Shown here in pieces: positions 16,969-25,983 of a stretch of 44,207 nt of DNA. The stretch spans positions 1-44,207 of the forward strand of contig JACAEW010000159.1 of NCBI GenBank assembly GCA_013388675.1, written 5' to 3'. The notes beneath the pieces were generated by a model. The model saw only the letters and a program-made list of their open reading frames with translations. It made no database searches and was not told the origin of the DNA. Origin of the DNA: Syntrophaceae bacterium (GTDB lineage: Bacteria; Desulfobacterota; SM23-61). Position numbers and translations under genes: made by a program. Position 1 is the stretch's first letter. Each line of letters begins with the position of its first letter.

Positions 16969-17273
16969 TATGGGTCCTTTTTGCTGTGGGGGGTCCGGCC
17001 AGCGTGATAAAAATCGTTATTCGGCTTACAAATCTGAACGCAAATTTTTTTCGAGGGAAAAAGAAATGGCGACGAACGTTGATGATTAGCCGTAGGAAAT
17101 CAAATACTTAAAAGGAAATTAAGGCATCTTCATTTTATGGCATGCTTTTTGAAACCATTAGATGACGTACCAAAATACAAAAGTCAAGGCGTTTGCGGGG
17201 CATTTGGGAAAGGGCAGGGTGGTTACCCAAATGCCCATCTGGGAGTGGGGATGAAAAGAACCGGAGGTGGAAG
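16969..17273. other. AT-rich intergenic region without a gene
   Basis: About 305 bp, clearly AT-richer than its surroundings, between the MITE and the DUF4124 gene. No ORF with plausible composition is visible. It probably holds the promoter of the DUF4124 gene; a GG-N10-GA pair near 17139-17152 resembles a sigma-54 site but lacks the conserved GC. Confidence 0.4.
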
Positions 17274-17636
17274 ATGGCGGTCTTGTTTTTCCTACTAGGT
17301 TTTTTGCTTTTTGGGGGTTCCGACTCTTTCGCTCAGACTTACAAATTTGTGGACAAGGGGGGCACCGTTTGCTTTACCGACAATCCCCAAACCCTGGTTT
17401 CCAACGAAGGGGCTTCAAGGGAAGTACCCAAAACCAAATCGGTTGTCCTTCACAAAGAGAGAGAAAGGGCGGAAATTAAAGATATATTCCAGTTAGGTCA
17501 AGAGATGCTTGAAAGGGAATTGGCGAAACCTCCGGAAAAGCAGAATCGGCAGTTGATCAAGGAACTGGGGGAAAATTTGTACGGGGACATATCCGGCCAA
17601 AAGCCCAAGAAGGAGCCAGCAACATCTAAGCGGTGA
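17274..17636 (+). CDS. DUF4124 domain-containing secreted protein
   Basis: A 120-residue protein with a signal peptide (MAVLFFLLGFLLFGGSDSFA, cleavage after SFA) followed by the DUF4124 motif TYKFVDKGGTVCFTDNP. The rest is charged and probably helical (EMLERELAKPPEKQN). DUF4124 proteins are periplasmic or envelope-associated with no known activity. The start at 17274 has GGAGGTGGAAG directly upstream; an in-frame codon at 17193 extends the frame but would bury the signal peptide. It stands alone; the 17637-17914 gap after it contains only the promoter described below. Confidence 0.75.
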   Translation: MAVLFFLLGFLLFGGSDSFAQTYKFVDKGGTVCFTDNPQTLVSNEGASREVPKTKSVVLHKERERAEIKDIFQLGQEMLERELAKPPEKQNRQLIKELGENLYGDISGQKPKKEPATSKR

Positions 17637-17832
17637 GCCCCTCCCCCCCCAAAGTAGGGGTCGGCGCGAATTCCTGCCAAGAAAGTGATTTTAACCCTTC
17701 AACCCGCTGGGCATCCCATCCTGCATCCGGATTAAAGGATTATGAATCCCCTGCTCCATCGAATCCGCTGGGCAGGACAGGTCCTGAGCGGCCCTATTCC
17801 GAAATAGCGGAAGTCTCCGCTGAAAAAACCGG

Positions 17833-17861
17833 TTTACATTCAACTCCAGCCATTTTAAAAT
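17833..17861 (+). promoter_or_regulatory. Sigma-70-type promoter for the zinc-ribbon small protein
   Basis: TTTACA at 17833-17838 and TAAAAT at 17856-17861 are separated by exactly 17 nt. The predicted transcript would start near 17868, about 45 nt before the ATG at 17915, which has its own GGGGAAAG site. Confidence 0.6.
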
Positions 17862-17914
17862 GAAATGAAAAAAGGGAAGAACATTTATCCCCGGGGAATT
17901 AAGGGGAAAGACAG

Positions 17915-18166
17915 ATGAAGGTCATCAAGGAAACAATCTGCACTCAATGCGGAAAGAAGCAGGTCACCGATGCCCGGGACCTTTTAAAGAGCGATCTTTT
18001 TTGGCGGGTGTGCGAATTCTGCCACCGCTACGGATTAAAGATTGTTGTTCGGCGGAAGGCGACCTTCCGGGAGTATATGGAGGCTCTTTACAACACCCTG
18101 GGATTCAGGGTATGCGTGACGGAAGCCTTCATCAAAGACCTTTTGAAGGATAAGCCTTCGCTGTAG
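17915..18166 (+). CDS. Small double-CxxC zinc-ribbon-like protein
   Basis: An 83-residue protein with two CxxC knuckles, CTQCGKK (C9, C12) and CEFCHRYG (C33, C36), in the spacing of a zinc ribbon, followed by a charged and then hydrophobic helix (FREYMEALYNTLGFRVCVTEAFIKDLL). No known family is recognised. It is a monocistronic unit, with a good promoter at 17833-17861 and a rho-independent terminator at 18206-18236, which argues strongly that it is a real expressed gene. A DNA-, RNA- or protein-binding role is possible but not shown. Confidence 0.72.
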   Translation: MKVIKETICTQCGKKQVTDARDLLKSDLFWRVCEFCHRYGLKIVVRRKATFREYMEALYNTLGFRVCVTEAFIKDLLKDKPSL

Positions 18167-18205
18167 AGGGCTTTTGCCGAAGGGGAGGAATTTTCTAAGA
18201 ATCAG

Positions 18206-18236
18206 AAGGGCGGTCTCGGGGCCGCCTTTCTTTTTT
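18206..18236 (+). terminator. Rho-independent terminator
   Basis: AAGGGCGGTC (18206-18215) pairs with GGCCGCCTTT (18220-18229), 10 bp with two G-U wobbles around a TCGG tetraloop, followed by CTTTTTT. It ends the transcript of the zinc-ribbon gene. Confidence 0.85.
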
Positions 18237-18314
18237 CCGCAGGGAAATCAGGGACAGTGGATCGCCCATAATTTCTCGGGCTGATTGATTGGAAAAGCAT
18301 GGGGGGGACTCGCG

Positions 18315-18887
18315 ATGAAAAGTTCGTATGTCGTATTCCGGACCAAGCTGGGATGGATGGGAATCGTAGGAAATGAAAGAGGCGTACAGCGGGTCTATCT
18401 CCCTGAGCCCTCGCGGGAGGTTTTGAAGGAACGAATAACCGGGGAATTTCCAGATGGCCGGGAAGGGGGCCCTGCCCTGGAGGGCGCGCAGAAAGCAATC
18501 CTGGAATATTTCGAGGGGCATAGAAAAAGATTCGAAATACCCCTGGACCTTTCCTCGGCCACTCCTTTCCAACAGAGAGTTTATCGGACGATGACGGGCA
18601 TCCCCTTCGGCCGGGTCCGAACCTACCGCTGGCTGGCGGAAAAGGTCGGAAACCCCAAGGGCCTCCGCGCGGTCGGCAATGCCAACGGCAAGAACCGCTG
18701 GCCCCTGATTGTCCCCTGCCATCGAATCGTGGGGAGCGACGGCCGCCTGACCGGCTTTTCCGCCCCCGGGGGGTTGGCGCTGAAAGCGGAGCTGTTAAGG
18801 CTGGAAGGGGTGGCCGTGGAAAAAGGAAGAACCAGGGTCAACGCAGATTCGGGTGCGCGCCGCGTGCCCGTGGGCAAGGCATTTTGA
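18315..18887 (+). CDS. Methylated-DNA--protein-cysteine S-methyltransferase
   Basis: A 190-residue O6-alkylguanine-DNA alkyltransferase of the Ogt/Ada-C type. The active-site motif VPCHRIV has the acceptor Cys at residue 135; the helix-turn-helix and arginine finger lie in TPFQQRVYRTMTGIPFGRVRTYRWLAEKVGNPKGLRAVGNAN. It transfers the alkyl group from O6-methylguanine to itself, a suicidal repair. The start at 18315 is preferred over an in-frame ATG at 18285 because a GGGGGGA stretch precedes it and homology starts with MKSSYVVF. A short tail after residue 165 extends past the usual family end. Confidence 0.93.
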   Translation: MKSSYVVFRTKLGWMGIVGNERGVQRVYLPEPSREVLKERITGEFPDGREGGPALEGAQKAILEYFEGHRKRFEIPLDLSSATPFQQRVYRTMTGIPFGRVRTYRWLAEKVGNPKGLRAVGNANGKNRWPLIVPCHRIVGSDGRLTGFSAPGGLALKAELLRLEGVAVEKGRTRVNADSGARRVPVGKAF

Positions 18888-18912
18888 AGCTTTTTGACCC
18901 TTCGCGAAACTT

Positions 18913-19629
18913 TCATTTCTTCCCGACCGTGGCCAGGTAAATGGCCGTTTCCTCCTGGCCATCGACTCCCACCAAATCATTTACCTCGTCGTCGAAGATG
19001 GCGGCAATGCCGCAGCAACCCAATCCCAATGCCGTCGCGGCCAAGTATAGATTCTGGGCGATGTGGCCGCAGTCCAGGTAGATGTAACGGTAGGCCCGCT
19101 GGCGGTACTTCTGGCGGGAGCGTTGGATGACCGCCACCCAGACAAATACCACCGCAGCGCTCTGGGCTATTTCCTGGTCCAAGGCCGCGCGGGCGATGGG
19201 CCCGGAAAAGTCCCCTTCCCTCCTCAGGATGAGGGAAAACTCTACCACTTCGAAAAAATAAATTCCCGGATCCATCCCCTCCACCCGGTTAACGACGAGA
19301 TACGTATCGATGGGATGGAGGGCGCCGGCGGAGGGCGCCGTGCGGTACCAGGGGGCAAAGGCCTTCTCGGTAATTCCCTGAGTAGCCCAGAGCAGGGCGG
19401 AAAGGTCTTTCAGGGACAGGGGGGCGGGGCTGTAGTCCCGGATCGAACGTCTTTCCCGCAGGGCCTTCCAAAGACTGGGCCCGCCGTCAAGATGGGGAGG
19501 GGGGAGGGGAATCTTCCGCGTCTGCAGGAACTCCGCCACCCTTTCCGGGGGCTTGGATCGATGGGCCGGGCGGTAATATTTGGTTTCCTGCTGGAAGCGT
19601 TGACCGATCTTCATCTCCGATAAATCCAT
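18913..19629 (-). CDS. SagB/ThcOx-type nitroreductase-fold dehydrogenase
   Basis: A 238-residue FMN oxidoreductase of the SagB group. Motifs: WKALRERRSIRDYSPAPLSLKDLSALLWATQGIT (FMN phosphate contact), RTAPSAGALHPIDTYLVV, DCGHIAQNLYLAATALGLGCCGIAAIFDDEVNDLVGVDG. In thiazole/oxazole peptide clusters SagB oxidises azolines, but no cyclodehydratase or precursor peptide is nearby, so this is a stand-alone relative of unknown substrate. The start at 19629 follows GGGAG; the longer frame to 19722 lacks a site. It is transcribed away from the HDAC-family gene and converges with the alkyltransferase gene, 25 bp apart. Confidence 0.88.
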   Translation of the reverse strand: MDLSEMKIGQRFQQETKYYRPAHRSKPPERVAEFLQTRKIPLPPPHLDGGPSLWKALRERRSIRDYSPAPLSLKDLSALLWATQGITEKAFAPWYRTAPSAGALHPIDTYLVVNRVEGMDPGIYFFEVVEFSLILRREGDFSGPIARAALDQEIAQSAAVVFVWVAVIQRSRQKYRQRAYRYIYLDCGHIAQNLYLAATALGLGCCGIAAIFDDEVNDLVGVDGQEETAIYLATVGKK

Positions 19630-19774
19630 AATCGACTCCCTTTCAGAGAAGGATATAAAAAGTTTAAGATTGCCCGAAGAAACTGTCAACCTCGGCCATC
19701 GATTTCCAGCAGTCACTTGCATTGCCAGGGGGTTGGAATTCCGGGAAAAGGAAATGAAAAAAACAGAAAAGACA

Positions 19775-19802
19775 TTGACCCCCCAAAAGATTTGTGTATG
19801 AT
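19775..19802 (+). promoter_or_regulatory. Sigma-70-type promoter of the HDAC-family gene
   Basis: TTGACC (19775-19780) and TATGAT (19797-19802) with a 16-nt spacer. The expected start of transcription, about 7 nt after the -10, falls near 19809, only about three bases before the ATG at 19812, which has no Shine-Dalgarno. The mRNA may be leaderless. Confidence 0.6.
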
Positions 19803-19811
19803 GGATGGGTT

Positions 19812-21020
19812 ATGAAGGAAAGAGATGAGAATTTCAGAAGTGCCCTGATTTACTCTGACGAACTGGCAAAATTCGAATACAGCCCGACCCATCCTTTTAA
19901 ACCCATCCGGGCCAAACTGACCATGGACCTTTGCCGGCGCTACGATTTGCTCGAACGTCCCTGGATTCGGGTCGTGAAGCCTTCACCCCTGGATTTTGAG
20001 ACCCTGGCCGAATTCCATGACCGGGAATACCTGAAAACCCTGAAGGATGTGGATTCGGCGACGTTGGCGGTGGAGCTATGGCCCGATTTGATCTCCAGCG
20101 GCGGGGACCAATACCTGACGGTGGACCCGAAAATCCTGCGGTTCGGCCTGGGCACCGAGGACAATCCCATCTTCGGCGGCGTCTTTGAATATGCGGCGCT
20201 TTCGGCCGGGGCAACCCTTCTGGGAGCCAAAATGGTGGCTGCGGGAGAAGTCCGGGTTGCCTTCAATCTCCTGGGGGGATTCCATCACGCCGGCCGGGAC
20301 CATGCGGAAGGGTTCTGCTATATCAACGACATCGCCATCGCCATTACCCACCTGCTAAAGGAGGGGCTGCAGGTAGCCTTTGTGGACATCGATGCCCACC
20401 ATGCCAACGGAGTCCAGGAGGCCTTTTACCGCGACCCCCGGGTTTTGGTGATCTCTTTTCATGAGAGCGGGAAGGACCTCTATCCCTGGTCGGGGTTCGA
20501 AAATGAGATCGGCGAAGGAAAGGGGAAGGGGTATAATGTGAATGTTCCCCTTCCCCAGAATACCGACGATGAGGCCTTCATGCGGGCTTTTTCCGCTGTC
20601 GTGCCCCCCCTTCTGGAAGCCTATTCCCCGGACTTGGTGATTGCCGAACTGGGAGCCGACACGCACATCTCGGACCCGCTCACTCATCTGAGCATGACCA
20701 ATGTGGGATATTGCGAGGCGGTGAAAAAATTGAAGGAGTGCTCTCCCCGGCTTCTGGCGCTGGGGGGGGGAGGGTACGACGTTTACAAGACGGCCAGGAG
20801 CTGGACCCTGGCCTGGGGGATCCTGAACGATTTGGAGCCCCGGGACGAATACGTAGGCCTTGTGGGGGGAATGATGTTCGGACCGGAGATTGAAGTGGGC
20901 AGCCTGGAGGACAAGACGGTCTACATCAAGGGATCGACGCGAGAAAAGGTCAACCGGGAAATCGACCGAATTTTGGCTTTCCTCAGGGCCACCGTCTTCC
21001 CCATACATAGGATTGAGTAA
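19812..21020 (+). CDS. Histone deacetylase-family (AcuC-like) amidohydrolase
   Basis: A 402-residue zinc deacetylase. The catalytic His pair is in GGFHHAGRDHAEGFCYIND (near residue 158), the zinc ligands in DIDAHHANG (near 192) and ELGADTHISDP, and the late GGGGYDVYKTARSW motif supplies the catalytic Tyr region. Bacterial members deacetylate acetyl-CoA synthetase (AcuC) or acetylpolyamines. The start codon is uncertain: ATG at 19812 gives the usual N terminus, while an in-frame GTG at 19794 would lie within the promoter. No acs or acuA gene is in view. It converges with the MFS gene, with two short hairpins between them (for example CGAAAG/CTTTCG at 21048-21062). Confidence 0.9.
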   Translation: MKERDENFRSALIYSDELAKFEYSPTHPFKPIRAKLTMDLCRRYDLLERPWIRVVKPSPLDFETLAEFHDREYLKTLKDVDSATLAVELWPDLISSGGDQYLTVDPKILRFGLGTEDNPIFGGVFEYAALSAGATLLGAKMVAAGEVRVAFNLLGGFHHAGRDHAEGFCYINDIAIAITHLLKEGLQVAFVDIDAHHANGVQEAFYRDPRVLVISFHESGKDLYPWSGFENEIGEGKGKGYNVNVPLPQNTDDEAFMRAFSAVVPPLLEAYSPDLVIAELGADTHISDPLTHLSMTNVGYCEAVKKLKECSPRLLALGGGGYDVYKTARSWTLAWGILNDLEPRDEYVGLVGGMMFGPEIEVGSLEDKTVYIKGSTREKVNREIDRILAFLRATVFPIHRIE

Positions 21021-21091
21021 AAGAATCCCCGACGCCTGTCTCCGGGGCGAAAGGGACTTTCGTTGGAACCTTGAAACGAACCCGCCCGGTT

Positions 21092-22294
21092 TTATCGAGA
21101 ACCCCTTCTCTCTTCCTGAACCGCAGCCCATAACAGCCCAGCCGCCGCCAAAGCCAAGATTGCTCCGGAGCGGAAAGCGGTCTCTGCACCGAATGTTTCC
21201 CAAAGGAATCCCATGAGAAGGCTTGCGGGAAGGGTGCTCAGGCCGATGGAGAAGTGGTAAATCCCGTAGGCCGTTCCGCGCGAATGGGGCAGGACCAAAT
21301 TAGCCACTAAGGCCCGCTCGCCCCCTTCGGTCAAGCCATAGTAAAGCCCGTAGACGGCGAAGAGAACCCAAACCATCTCCGGAGTCTGGGCCAAGGAGAA
21401 CCCCCCGTAAACGATGCCGTAAAGAACCCAACCCAACAGGATCATGTTTTTCCTTCCGTAACGGTCCGAAAGAGCTCCCCCGGGGGTGGTGGTTAGGGAT
21501 TTGGAGATGTGGAGGGCCATCCACAGAATGGGCAGGTGGGGGACGGATATTCCCGCGTCTTTAGCCTTGAGGAGGAGGAAGGCATCGCTGGAATTCCCCA
21601 GGCTGAAAAGGATGATGGCCAGAAGGAAGGTTTTGAAACGCCGGTCGAAAGGCCCCCGGGTGAGCCGGAGGGGCGAAGAAGAAGTCGCGGCCGGGGAAGC
21701 CTTCTTTTCCTGCACTCCGAAGATCAGAAATATAAGGGCGATGGTCCCGGGGATATAAGCCAAAAGAAACAGGGTACGGTACTCCTGGGTTACGTATGCG
21801 AGCAGAAGAAAGGCAACCAGGGGGCCGAGGACCGCCCCGGCATGGTCGAGAGACCGCTGAAAACCAAAAGCCTTTCCATGATCCTTTTCGAGGGTGGAAT
21901 CGGCGATCAAAGCATCCCGGGGCGAGGTCCGGAGGCCCTTTCCCACCCGGTCCAGAAAACGAATCAAGAGGACCTGCCAACCCGTCGCGGCCGCCCCCAC
22001 CAACGGTCGGGTCAGGGTGGAGAGGGTATAACCGAAGACTACGAGGGCCTTGCGCTTCTTCCACCGGTCCGATACCCATCCTGAAAGGAGTTTGAGAAAA
22101 GAGGCGGTAGCCTCGGCTGCCCCTTCCACCAATCCTACGAAGGTGGTGCCCGCTCCCAAAACGGAGGTGAGAAAAACGGGCAAAAGGGGATAGATCATCT
22201 CGCTGCTCAGGTCGGTAAATAGGCTCACCATCCCAAGGAAGAAGATGTTGCGGTGAAAACCGAAGAACGTGGTCTTTCGGTCTGCAGAGGACAT
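21092..22294 (-). CDS. MFS transporter
   Basis: A 400-residue, 12-helix major facilitator protein. The first helix region is NIFFLGMVSLFTDLSSEMIYPLLPVFL, the loop 2-3 motif is GWVSDRWKKRKALVVFGY, the helix-5 region carries RFLDRVGKGLRTSPRDALIAD, and SDRYGRKNMILLGW repeats the loop motif in the second half. The closest general group is the family of SPRDAL-containing transporters with no defined substrate. The start at 22294 follows GGGGAGGA; the upstream in-frame ATG at 22399 lacks support. It is divergent from the T2SS operon and shares its 5' region. Confidence 0.88.
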   Translation of the reverse strand: MSSADRKTTFFGFHRNIFFLGMVSLFTDLSSEMIYPLLPVFLTSVLGAGTTFVGLVEGAAEATASFLKLLSGWVSDRWKKRKALVVFGYTLSTLTRPLVGAAATGWQVLLIRFLDRVGKGLRTSPRDALIADSTLEKDHGKAFGFQRSLDHAGAVLGPLVAFLLLAYVTQEYRTLFLLAYIPGTIALIFLIFGVQEKKASPAATSSSPLRLTRGPFDRRFKTFLLAIILFSLGNSSDAFLLLKAKDAGISVPHLPILWMALHISKSLTTTPGGALSDRYGRKNMILLGWVLYGIVYGGFSLAQTPEMVWVLFAVYGLYYGLTEGGERALVANLVLPHSRGTAYGIYHFSIGLSTLPASLLMGFLWETFGAETAFRSGAILALAAAGLLWAAVQEERRGSR

Positions 22295-22433
22295 TCCTCC
22301 CCTTTCCCCCTCGGCGCCCAAAATAACCGAAATATCGAAAAAAAACAAGGTATTTGAGTGCTTTTTTTTCAGAAAATGGCGCTCCCATCCGATTCCCATT
22401 AAAAGGGCCGCCGGAAAGGCATTTTTTTTGTCT

Positions 22434-22462
22434 TTGATCGACCGGCTTCTTTAGGATATAAT
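22434..22462 (+). promoter_or_regulatory. Sigma-70-type promoter of the T2SS operon
   Basis: TTGATC (22434-22439), a 17-nt spacer and a perfect TATAAT (22457-22462) in an AT-rich stretch. It leaves a leader of about 140 nt before the gspE ATG at 22609; that leader can form a hairpin (GGTTGGCAACC near 22518), function unknown. Confidence 0.7.
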
Positions 22463-22608
22463 TATAAAAATTGAGAATTTTTTCCGCTCGGGGTAAAAGC
22501 TTTTTCCATCCGAGGGGGTTGGCAACCGAACCCCTGGATCTCTCCGGGGGAAAGGGCCCGCTTTCGCTACCGGGGGAACCAGAAGAACCCAATAGGGATT
22601 TTAGGATT

Positions 22609-24309
22609 ATGAACCGGCAATTTCTTGACTATTTAATCGACCAGGGCTTCGTTCCGAGGGCTGATTTTGAGGAGGCCTTTCCGGGCGGAAGTCTTCCCCC
22701 CGATTTTTCCGTGGAAGAGAACCTGATCAAGCCGGGCCTCCTGTCGCTCGAACGCATCCCGGAGGCGGTGCAGGAATTCTTCGGAGTTCCCTTTGCCCGG
22801 GAGGAGGATTTCCCCAAGGAACCGACCGTTTACGAAAACCTTTCGGTTCAGTTCATGAAGGAGGCCAAATTCATCCCTTCCCAGATGCAGGATGACACCC
22901 TGACCGTGATCATGGCCGACCCGGACGACTTTTACACCCTCGATGCCATTCGGTTGGCCACCGGGAAGCGGATCCAGGTGCTTATGGGTCAGGAGTCTAA
23001 GATCGCCGAGGCCATCGAGCGTTCTTATGGGTCGGGAGGGTCTTCCATGGAGCGAATCATCGAGGACCTGGACAGCATCCCGGATTACCAGGGCGGCGAC
23101 GAAGAAAACGTCGATCAGTTGAGGGATATGGCTTCGGAAGGCCCGGTCATCCGCCTGGTCAACCTGATCATCACCCGGGCCATCGAGCGGAGGGCCTCCG
23201 ACATCCATATGGAGCCTTTTGAGGACCATTTCCGCGTTCGCTACCGGATCGACGGCGTGCTCCACGACGTGGAGTCCCCGCCCAAGCGTCTCCAGGCGGC
23301 GATCATTTCCCGGATCAAGATCATGGCCAAGATGAACATCGCCTAGCGCCGCCCTCCCCAGGACGGGCGGATCATGCTCCGGGTGAAAGGGAAAGAGATT
23401 GACTTCCGGGTATCCACCGTCCCCACGATTCACGGGGAGTCCATCGTCCTGCGGATTCTGGATAAGAGCAGCATCGTGTTGGACATTTTGAAACTGGGGT
23501 TCCGCCAGGATACGCTGGGGGCGTTCCAGAGACTCATCGAACACCCCCACGGGATTATCCTGGTTACCGGACCTACGGGCAGCGGAAAGACCACCACCCT
23601 TTACTGCGCCCTGGAAAAGATCAATTCGCCGGATAAGAAGATCATTACCGTGGAAGACCCCGTGGAGTACCAGCTAAAGGGGATCAACCAGATCCAGGTG
23701 AAGCCGGCCATCAACCTCACCTTTGCCAATGCGCTCCGCTCCATCGTTCGACAGGACCCCGATGTGATCCTGATCGGGGAGATCCGCGACGCGGAGACCG
23801 CGGACATCGCCATCCATTCGGCGCTTACCGGGCACCTGGTTCTCTCCACCCTGCACACCAACGATGCCCCCAGCGCCATCACCCGCCTGATCAATATGGG
23901 GATGGAGGATTATTTGCTCTCCTCCACGATCATCGGCATCCTGGCCCAGCGGCTGGTTCGCACCGCCTGTCCCTACTGCCAGGTTCCGTCCACTCCCGAC
24001 CCGGCCATTTTTCGGGAGATGAAGATGGACGGAATGAACCCCGAGGAAATCCGGGCCTTCGACGTGAAGGGGTGCCCCCAGTGCGCCCACACCGGATTTT
24101 GGGGGAGGGTGGGGATCTTCGAGCTCCTCCAGGTGACGGAAGACATCCAGAAGCTCATCCTGGAAAAGAAGGACTCCAACCTGATCAAGGAGAGAGCCCG
24201 CAAGAACGGGATGCGAACCCTGCGCCAGGACGGTTGGCTTAAAGTACGGGATGGGGTCACCACGGTTTCGGAGGTCCTGCGGGTCACTCAGGAAGAACAA
24301 CTCTTGTAG
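22609..24309 (+). CDS. gspE: GspE, T2SS ATPase, interrupted by an in-frame amber codon
   Basis: Full-length GspE (566 codons) except for a TAG at codon 246 (23344-23346). The context reads MAKMNIA[13 protein letters not shown], where the family has IAERRxPQDGR, so a single GAG to TAG change explains it. Before the stop lie the N-terminal GspE domain and the start of the ATPase ([21 protein letters not shown]). After it come Walker A ([10 protein letters not shown], near codon 321), the Asp and His boxes ([28 protein letters not shown]) and a CxxC...CxxC zinc domain (CPYC, CPQC). The start at 22609 is where homology begins, although the frame is open from 22471. An ATG at 23374 could restart translation of the C-terminal half. 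As written, an intact ATPase is not made unless the stop is suppressed. Confidence 0.9.
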
Positions 24310-24315
24310 GGGAAG

Positions 24316-25527
24316 ATGGCCGAGTTCGTATACAAAGCAACCAACCTGAGCGGGCAGACCGTAGAAGGCTCCATGGAAGGGCACGACGAAAAAGCGGTCG
24401 TGCGAAGCCTTCACCAGCTGGGATACATTCCGGTGCGGGTGAACCCGGCCGCGGAAAAGGGAGCCGGCTCCGGATTTTCCTTCCTACCCCAGCGAGTGGG
24501 GATGAAACACCTTTTAGCCCTTTCCCAGGAGCTCTCCACCCTCGTAGCCGCCGGCCTGCCCATCGACCGGAGCCTTCAGATCTTGGCCTCCCTGACCAAG
24601 AACCCGAAATTAAAAGGGGTGGTCCAGGATATTCTCAAACGAATCCGGGAGGGAAGTTCCCTGGCCGAGGCCCTGGGAAACCATCCCCGCATCTTTTCCA
24701 AGCTCTACCTCAACATGATCAAGGCCGGAGAATCCGGGGGCTTCCTGGAGGTTATTCTTTCCCGTCTGGTAAAATACCTGCAGAGCGCCAAGGAGGTCCG
24801 GGATTTTCTGGTCTCGGTCATGATCTATCCTCTCATTCTGACCGCGGTGAGCGGGGCCTCCATTGTCATCCTGGTGACCTTTGTCATTCCCCGCTTTGCC
24901 AAGATCTTTTCCGACATGGGCCAAACCATCCCCCTGCCGACTCAGATCATGCTGACCCTTTCCCAGGTCGTGCGGGATTATTGGTGGGTGGGGGCGGGGG
25001 TTGTGGCCTTGGCCTATTTTTCCCTGAAGGCCTACAATCAAGCGGAGGAGAGGAGACTCCGCTGGGACCGCTCCAAGCTGCGCTGGCCGGCCGTGGGCAG
25101 CATCATCAAAAAAGTTGAAGTGGCCCGGTTTGCCCGGACCCTGTCCACCCTGCTGCAGAGCGGAGTTCCCATCCTTTCGGCGCTCAGCCTGGTGAAAGAG
25201 ATCTCCCAGAACCTGGCCGTTTCCCGGGCCATCGGAAACATTCATGACCGGCTGAGGGAAGGTAAGGCCATCGCCCGCACCCTCGAAGAAACAGGGGTTT
25301 TTCCCCCCTTGGCCATTCATATGATCAGCGTGGGGGAAGAAACCGGCCGCATGGAAGAGATGCTGGCCAAGGTGGCGGAGACCTACGAAACGGATGTGCA
25401 GACCAGCGTGAAACGGTTTGTTTCCATGTTGGAGCCCCTGATCATCCTGGTCATGGGGGCGGTGGTCGGATTCATCGTCATCTCCATGCTCCTGGCCATC
25501 TTCAGCATCAACGAAATCCCGTTCTGA
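24316..25527 (+). CDS. gspF: GspF, T2SS inner-membrane platform protein
   Basis: A 403-residue polytopic protein with two T2SSF repeats (HLLALSQELSTLVAAGLPIDRSLQIL and VARFARTLSTLLQSGVPILSALSL), each followed by a membrane segment (VSVMIYPLILTAVSGASIVILVTFVIP and LEPLIILVMGAVVGFIVISMLLAIF). GspF forms the platform that couples the GspE ATPase to pseudopilus assembly. It starts 6 bp after gspE with GGGGAAG upstream. Confidence 0.95.
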   Translation: MAEFVYKATNLSGQTVEGSMEGHDEKAVVRSLHQLGYIPVRVNPAAEKGAGSGFSFLPQRVGMKHLLALSQELSTLVAAGLPIDRSLQILASLTKNPKLKGVVQDILKRIREGSSLAEALGNHPRIFSKLYLNMIKAGESGGFLEVILSRLVKYLQSAKEVRDFLVSVMIYPLILTAVSGASIVILVTFVIPRFAKIFSDMGQTIPLPTQIMLTLSQVVRDYWWVGAGVVALAYFSLKAYNQAEERRLRWDRSKLRWPAVGSIIKKVEVARFARTLSTLLQSGVPILSALSLVKEISQNLAVSRAIGNIHDRLREGKAIARTLEETGVFPPLAIHMISVGEETGRMEEMLAKVAETYETDVQTSVKRFVSMLEPLIILVMGAVVGFIVISMLLAIFSINEIPF

Positions 25528-25545
25528 TTTTTCATGGGAGGAAGG

Positions 25546-25983
25546 ATGAATATTCCGGCGAGACCCAACCCAAGAGGGTTCACCCTGGTGGAAATTCTGG
25601 TGGTCATCATCATCATCGGCCTCCTGGCCGCGCTGGTGGGACCCAGGCTGTTCGGCAAAGTGGGCACAGCCAAGCTCAAAACGGCCAAGGCCCAAATCGA
25701 GCTCTTCGGAACGGCCCTCGATGCCCTGCGGTTGGATGTGGGCCGTTATCCAACATCCGAGGAAGGTCTAAAGGCTTTGCGGGAGAAACCTTCGGGCATG
25801 GAAAACTGGAAAGGACCCTACCTGCCCAAAGAGATTCCCGTGGACCCCTGGGGAAAGCCTTACGTGTACAAATCCCCCGGGGAGCACGGGGATTACGACC
25901 TCATCTCCTACGGCTTGGACGGGACTCCGGGAGGAGAAGGAGAAAACGAGGATGTGGTGAACTGGAAGGATATAAAGGGATGA
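25546..25983 (+). CDS. gspG: GspG, major pseudopilin
   Basis: A 145-residue pseudopilin: short leader MNIPARPNPRG, prepilin-peptidase site G/FTLVE, then a hydrophobic helix (ILVVIIIIGLLAALVGPRLF). The C-terminal domain has the GspG pattern VGRYPTSEEGLKAL, DPWGKPYVY and SYGLDGTPGGEGENEDVVNW, with acidic residues forming the usual calcium site. The start at 25546 is preferred because an in-frame ATG at 25534 would put GGAGGA inside the coding region; that GGAGGA is the ribosome-binding site. No prepilin peptidase is in the window. Confidence 0.95.
   Translation: MNIPARPNPRGFTLVEILVVIIIIGLLAALVGPRLFGKVGTAKLKTAKAQIELFGTALDALRLDVGRYPTSEEGLKALREKPSGMENWKGPYLPKEIPVDPWGKPYVYKSPGEHGDYDLISYGLDGTPGGEGENEDVVNWKDIKG

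Noticed and set aside
17139-17154. Sigma-54 promoter (TGGCATGCTTTTTGAA) before the DUF4124 gene
   Set aside because: GG-N10-GA lacks the conserved GC at -12.
18913-19629. Thiazole/oxazole-modified peptide cluster around the SagB-type gene
   Set aside because: No cyclodehydratase, precursor peptide or exporter is adjacent; the neighbours are a DNA repair gene and an HDAC-family gene.
22495-22600. Riboswitch in the gspE leader
   Set aside because: A GGTTGGCAACC hairpin and G-rich stretches are present, but the conserved bases of c-di-GMP or other known riboswitches were not found.
23344-23400. Pyrrolysine decoding of the gspE amber codon
   Set aside because: Many genes in the window end in TAG, the family residue here is Glu, and no pyl genes are seen. 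A point mutation or sequence error is simpler.
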